This document shows positions 61,275 to 64,000 of a stretch of DNA of 64,000 bases, piece after piece. The position numbers and the translations under genes were made by a program. Within the stretch, counting starts at the first letter, position 1. Every line of letters starts with the position of its first letter. The notes beneath the pieces were generated by a model. The model saw nothing but the letters and a program-made list of their open reading frames with translations. It was not told the DNA's origin and did not search any database. The stretch comes from an uncultured Aquimarina sp. (GTDB taxonomy: Bacteria; Bacteroidota; Bacteroidia; Flavobacteriales; Flavobacteriaceae), in NCBI GenBank assembly GCA_947503135.1, contig CANNCQ010000002.1:72643-136642 (forward strand), read 5' to 3'.

Positions 61275-62834
61275 CTATGTATTCTGTTTATTATGCCCTA
61301 TAGCTTTTAGGTATTTACTAATTTCAACTTTAACTTTTGGAGCAAGTATTACTAAACCAATCATGTTAGGAAAAACAATCGCAAAAAACATAGCATCAGA
61401 AAATGAAATAACAGAGTCTAAACTAGAAGAGGCACCTATTACAATAAAAATTAAAAATAAAATTTTATATACTTTATCAGCAACTTTTCCTTTTCCAAAT
61501 AAATAAGTAAATCCTTGTAAGCCATAGTAAGACCACGATAACATGGTAGAGAAGGCAAATAAAATAACCGCAATAGTAAGTGCGTATGAAAAGTTAGGAA
61601 TGGCCTTTTCAAATACTAAAGAGGTTAATTCTACTCCTCCCAAACTCTCACCGGTAGCATTTAATATAACCGAAGAGCCGTCTACAGCACCGTAGTTAAA
61701 TAAATTTTCTTTTAAATTCATAACCACAATAACCAAAGCCGACATTGTACAAATAATTACAGTATCTACAAATGGACCAATAGAAGCAACTATACCTTCA
61801 CTGGCAGGGAAACGTGTTTTTACAGCTGCATGTGCTATTGCAGCAGACCCTGCACCAGCTTCGTTAGAGAAAATCGCACGTTGAAAACCGGTAATCATCA
61901 CTCCAATAAAGCCACCTAAAGCGGCATTAGAAGAAAAAGCAGCAGTTACTATTTTAGTTATAGCTTGAGGTAATAAATTAATATTCATTAATAAAATTAG
62001 TAATCCAGCACCCACATATATTAGTCCCATAAAAGGAACTATTTTTTCAGTGACCTTACCTATACGTTTTATCCCTCCAATAATTACAACTCCTACTAAA
62101 GCAGCGAGTACTATACCTATGCCAAATTTAGAATCTACATTTAATAATTGACTAGCCTGAGAAGCAGCCTGGTTTGCTTGAAACATGTTTCCTGCTCCAA
62201 ATGAGCTTCCTACTATCATAATAGCGAAAAATCCAGCTAATATTTTTCCTAATAGCCCCATTTTTTCTTCAGCTAATCCTTTTTTTAAGTAATACATAGG
62301 GCCTCCGTAAATTTTACCATTTTCGCCAACTTCGCGATATTTCACTCCTAACGTAGCTTCTACTAATTTAGAAGACATTCCCAAAAAGCCAGCTAATACC
62401 ATCCAAACAGTAGCGCCAGGACCACCTAATGCAATAGCAACTGCTACTCCAGCAATATTACCTAAACCAACTGTTGCCGATAAGGCTGCTGTTAGTGCTT
62501 GAAAGTGGGTTACTTCTCCAATTACTTCTTCGGTATTATTAGTAGCTTCAACACTATCATATTTACCACGAGCAGCATTAATAGCAACCCCAATAAGTCT
62601 AATATTAGCAAACTTGTTATAAATAGTGAAAAATATTGCTCCACTTAGTAATACTAGAATTACTATGGGTACATTTTTTCCAGCTATTGATATTGGAAAA
62701 AATATATAATGACCTAGCCATTCCGCAGCAGGGGCTACATAGGTATCAATTTTTTGATCGATGGTTTTAGGCTCTTGGCAAAAAGCCGAAATACTAAAGA
62801 ATAAAGAACAAATAAAGGAAATGTATTTTTTCAT
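61275..62834 (-). CDS. AGCS-family alanine/glycine:cation symporter
   Basis: A 519-residue sodium/alanine symporter with about ten or more membrane segments. Family motifs are GLGNIAGVAVAIALGGPGA (near residue 125), GGPMYYLKKGL and the later FSNEAGAGSAAIAHAAV. An N-terminal stretch of about 20 residues looks like a cleavable signal (SLFFSISAFCQ) ahead of the usual AGCS start, which E. coli-type members lack. The protein imports alanine or glycine with sodium or proton. It is 13 bases after the potassium channel gene on the same strand. Confidence 0.9.
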   Translation of the reverse strand: MKKYISFICSLFFSISAFCQEPKTIDQKIDTYVAPAAEWLGHYIFFPISIAGKNVPIVILVLLSGAIFFTIYNKFANIRLIGVAINAARGKYDSVEATNNTEEVIGEVTHFQALTAALSATVGLGNIAGVAVAIALGGPGATVWMVLAGFLGMSSKLVEATLGVKYREVGENGKIYGGPMYYLKKGLAEEKMGLLGKILAGFFAIMIVGSSFGAGNMFQANQAASQASQLLNVDSKFGIGIVLAALVGVVIIGGIKRIGKVTEKIVPFMGLIYVGAGLLILLMNINLLPQAITKIVTAAFSSNAALGGFIGVMITGFQRAIFSNEAGAGSAAIAHAAVKTRFPASEGIVASIGPFVDTVIICTMSALVIVVMNLKENLFNYGAVDGSSVILNATGESLGGVELTSLVFEKAIPNFSYALTIAVILFAFSTMLSWSYYGLQGFTYLFGKGKVADKVYKILFLIFIVIGASSSLDSVISFSDAMFFAIVFPNMIGLVILAPKVKVEISKYLKAIGHNKQNT

Positions 62835-62847
62835 AGTAAAGTGTTGC

Positions 62848-63864
62848 TTATGTAGTGATGTGGTAAATTTTATTTAATTTTTGTATTTGCTTAGCATCTC
62901 CTAAAACTATAATTCGTGACTTATGTTCTAGTGGTTGATTGGCATCAGGATTAACAATATATTTTCCTTCAGGGGATTTGTATCCAATTATGGTGCAACC
63001 ACTTCGCGATCGAACATCTAAATTAATGATGGATTGATTTTCTTTGCCTTTAGTAAGTTTATCGGAAGGAATTTCTTCAATATTCACCGAGCCATCACCC
63101 ACTAAGGAAATGTTATCTAAAAATTCAATTAAATCGGGTACAACTACTAGCGATGCCATGTGGTCGCCACCAATTCGGTTAGGCATAATCACATTATCGG
63201 CACCTGCTAATTTTAATTTTCTGTAAGAAGATGGTTTAGCTGCCCTACTTATAATTTTTAATTCTTTATTCATTTGTCTTGCCGAAAGGACTATAAATAA
63301 ATTGTCGGCATCTTCTGGCAATGTACATATTACCGTAGTTGCTTTATAAATACCTGCTTTTTTTAGTACTTCATCATCTATGGCATCTCCCCAAATCATG
63401 GGTAAATTTTCAGCATTATACCTGTCTACAATTTCTTTTTCTGCTTCAACAATTACGAAGTTTTTTTTATGAGCTAATAATTTTTGAGCTACTTGTTTGC
63501 CATTTCGACCATAGCCACATATAATAATATGATTTTCGAAAGCTGAAATCATTTTTTTTACTTTTCTACGGTTAATTAATCTTGGGTTACTTTGTACAAC
63601 AATATACTCCGTTATTACGGAAAGAGAAAATGCTATTATGGCAAGGCTAGTTAAAATTAAGAAGACAGTGAACAATTTGGCACTATCGTCTAAAGGGGTA
63701 ACTTCTCCATAACCTACGGTTGCTATGGTTATAACTGTCATGTATAATGAGTCTACCCAGTTATAGCCTGCAATAGTTCTATAACCCAATACTCCAATAA
63801 AAAGTAAAACAATTAGCAAAGCAATTGCTAAATAAAACTTGTTTTTAAGGAGTTTTTTAATCAT
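62848..63864 (-). CDS. Two-TM potassium channel with RCK (TrkA-N/C) domain
   Basis: A 338-residue ion channel. TM1 (about 11-28), pore helix and selectivity filter TIATVGYGEVTPL (near residue 48), and TM2 (about 62-85) are followed by a cytoplasmic RCK domain with the nucleotide-binding GYGRNGKQVAQKL and a TrkA-C domain at the end. It resembles MthK-like channels and should be gated by a cytosolic ligand. Lies between the AGCS symporter and an upstream membrane protein gene, all on the minus strand. Confidence 0.92.
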   Translation of the reverse strand: MIKKLLKNKFYLAIALLIVLLFIGVLGYRTIAGYNWVDSLYMTVITIATVGYGEVTPLDDSAKLFTVFLILTSLAIIAFSLSVITEYIVVQSNPRLINRRKVKKMISAFENHIIICGYGRNGKQVAQKLLAHKKNFVIVEAEKEIVDRYNAENLPMIWGDAIDDEVLKKAGIYKATTVICTLPEDADNLFIVLSARQMNKELKIISRAAKPSSYRKLKLAGADNVIMPNRIGGDHMASLVVVPDLIEFLDNISLVGDGSVNIEEIPSDKLTKGKENQSIINLDVRSRSGCTIIGYKSPEGKYIVNPDANQPLEHKSRIIVLGDAKQIQKLNKIYHITT

Positions 63865-63867
63865 AAA

Positions 63868-64000
63868 TTAAATATCAAAAACTGAAGTTCGTTTGGTGTA
63901 GATTAAGTCTTTTAAACGTAACCAAAATGCCAAGGTAAGGTATATAAAAAAACCAATGCCAGCAGTGGCGAAAGTGGCATAAACAAAAAAGATACGGACA
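63868..64000 (-). CDS. C-terminal tail of a membrane protein (partial, N-terminus beyond window)
   Basis: Minus-strand open frame of 44 codons from the window edge to the TAA at 63870-63868, four bases from the channel gene's ATG. The visible end has a hydrophobic helix (ATFATAGIGFFIYLTLAFWL) followed by a basic tail RLKDLIYTKRTSVFDI. I do not recognise the family; co-transcription with the channel is likely. Confidence 0.55.
   Translation of the reverse strand, partial: VRIFFVYATFATAGIGFFIYLTLAFWLRLKDLIYTKRTSVFDI

Overview
The window looks like chromosomal DNA from a marine-type member of the Flavobacteriaceae (Bacteroidota). The DNA is clearly AT-rich. Genes lack Shine-Dalgarno sites, and several are preceded by the Bacteroidota -7 box TAnnTTTG. 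One secreted protein ends in a type IX secretion (T9SS) sorting domain. Family-typical neighbours are present, such as lepB next to a WbqC-like gene and a DUF5683 gene overlapping parB. No rRNA, tRNA or CRISPR array was seen.

Layout. 1-6437: a tripartite RND efflux operon (TetR, TolC-like, membrane fusion, RND pump cut by the window edge) with a strong inverted-repeat operator. 6745-9793: a folate-independent methionine synthase pair (MesX/MesD) and a TauE/SafE permease. 9939-14361: outer-membrane barrel, tadA, a thioredoxin/MsrA-like fusion, dxs and a small membrane protein with a suspected frameshift. 14523-18998: a DnaQ-PHP-DnaE fusion polymerase. 19171-24190: MORN-type secreted protein, T9SS cargo, CsaA-like protein, M1 peptidase. 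24269-32705: recG, then a long minus-strand run of WbqC, lepB, dapB, DUF5683, parB, parA and yebC. 33162-34263: a decayed IS1182-like element. 34293-42219: the 2-oxoglutarate dehydrogenase operon, envelope proteins, a hydrolase, purU and a DUF4197 lipoprotein.

42586-50116 is the most unusual region. It is a seven-gene minus-strand cluster combining a CbxX/SpoVK-type AAA+ ATPase, a small polytopic membrane protein, two coiled-coil proteins, a membrane-anchored solute-binding protein fused to an OmpA peptidoglycan-binding domain, and an SsuC/TauC-like ABC permease with its ATPase. An internal terminator separates the binding-protein fusion from the permease. I know of no characterised system with this composition, and it is my best candidate for an undescribed envelope machine.

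50182-64000: a MazG-like protein, dnaK (with a TGACA-N3-TGTCA palindrome), YceI lipoprotein, MFS transporter, thioesterase, trmH, an archaemetzincin-like lipoprotein with a split zinc motif, a methyltransferase and a YkgJ-type protein. A possible integron-like gene cassette (60447-61079) appears to sit exactly at the YkgJ stop codon. The window ends with an alanine/sodium symporter, a potassium channel and the tail of another membrane protein gene. Functions are assigned by reading motifs by eye; no search was run.
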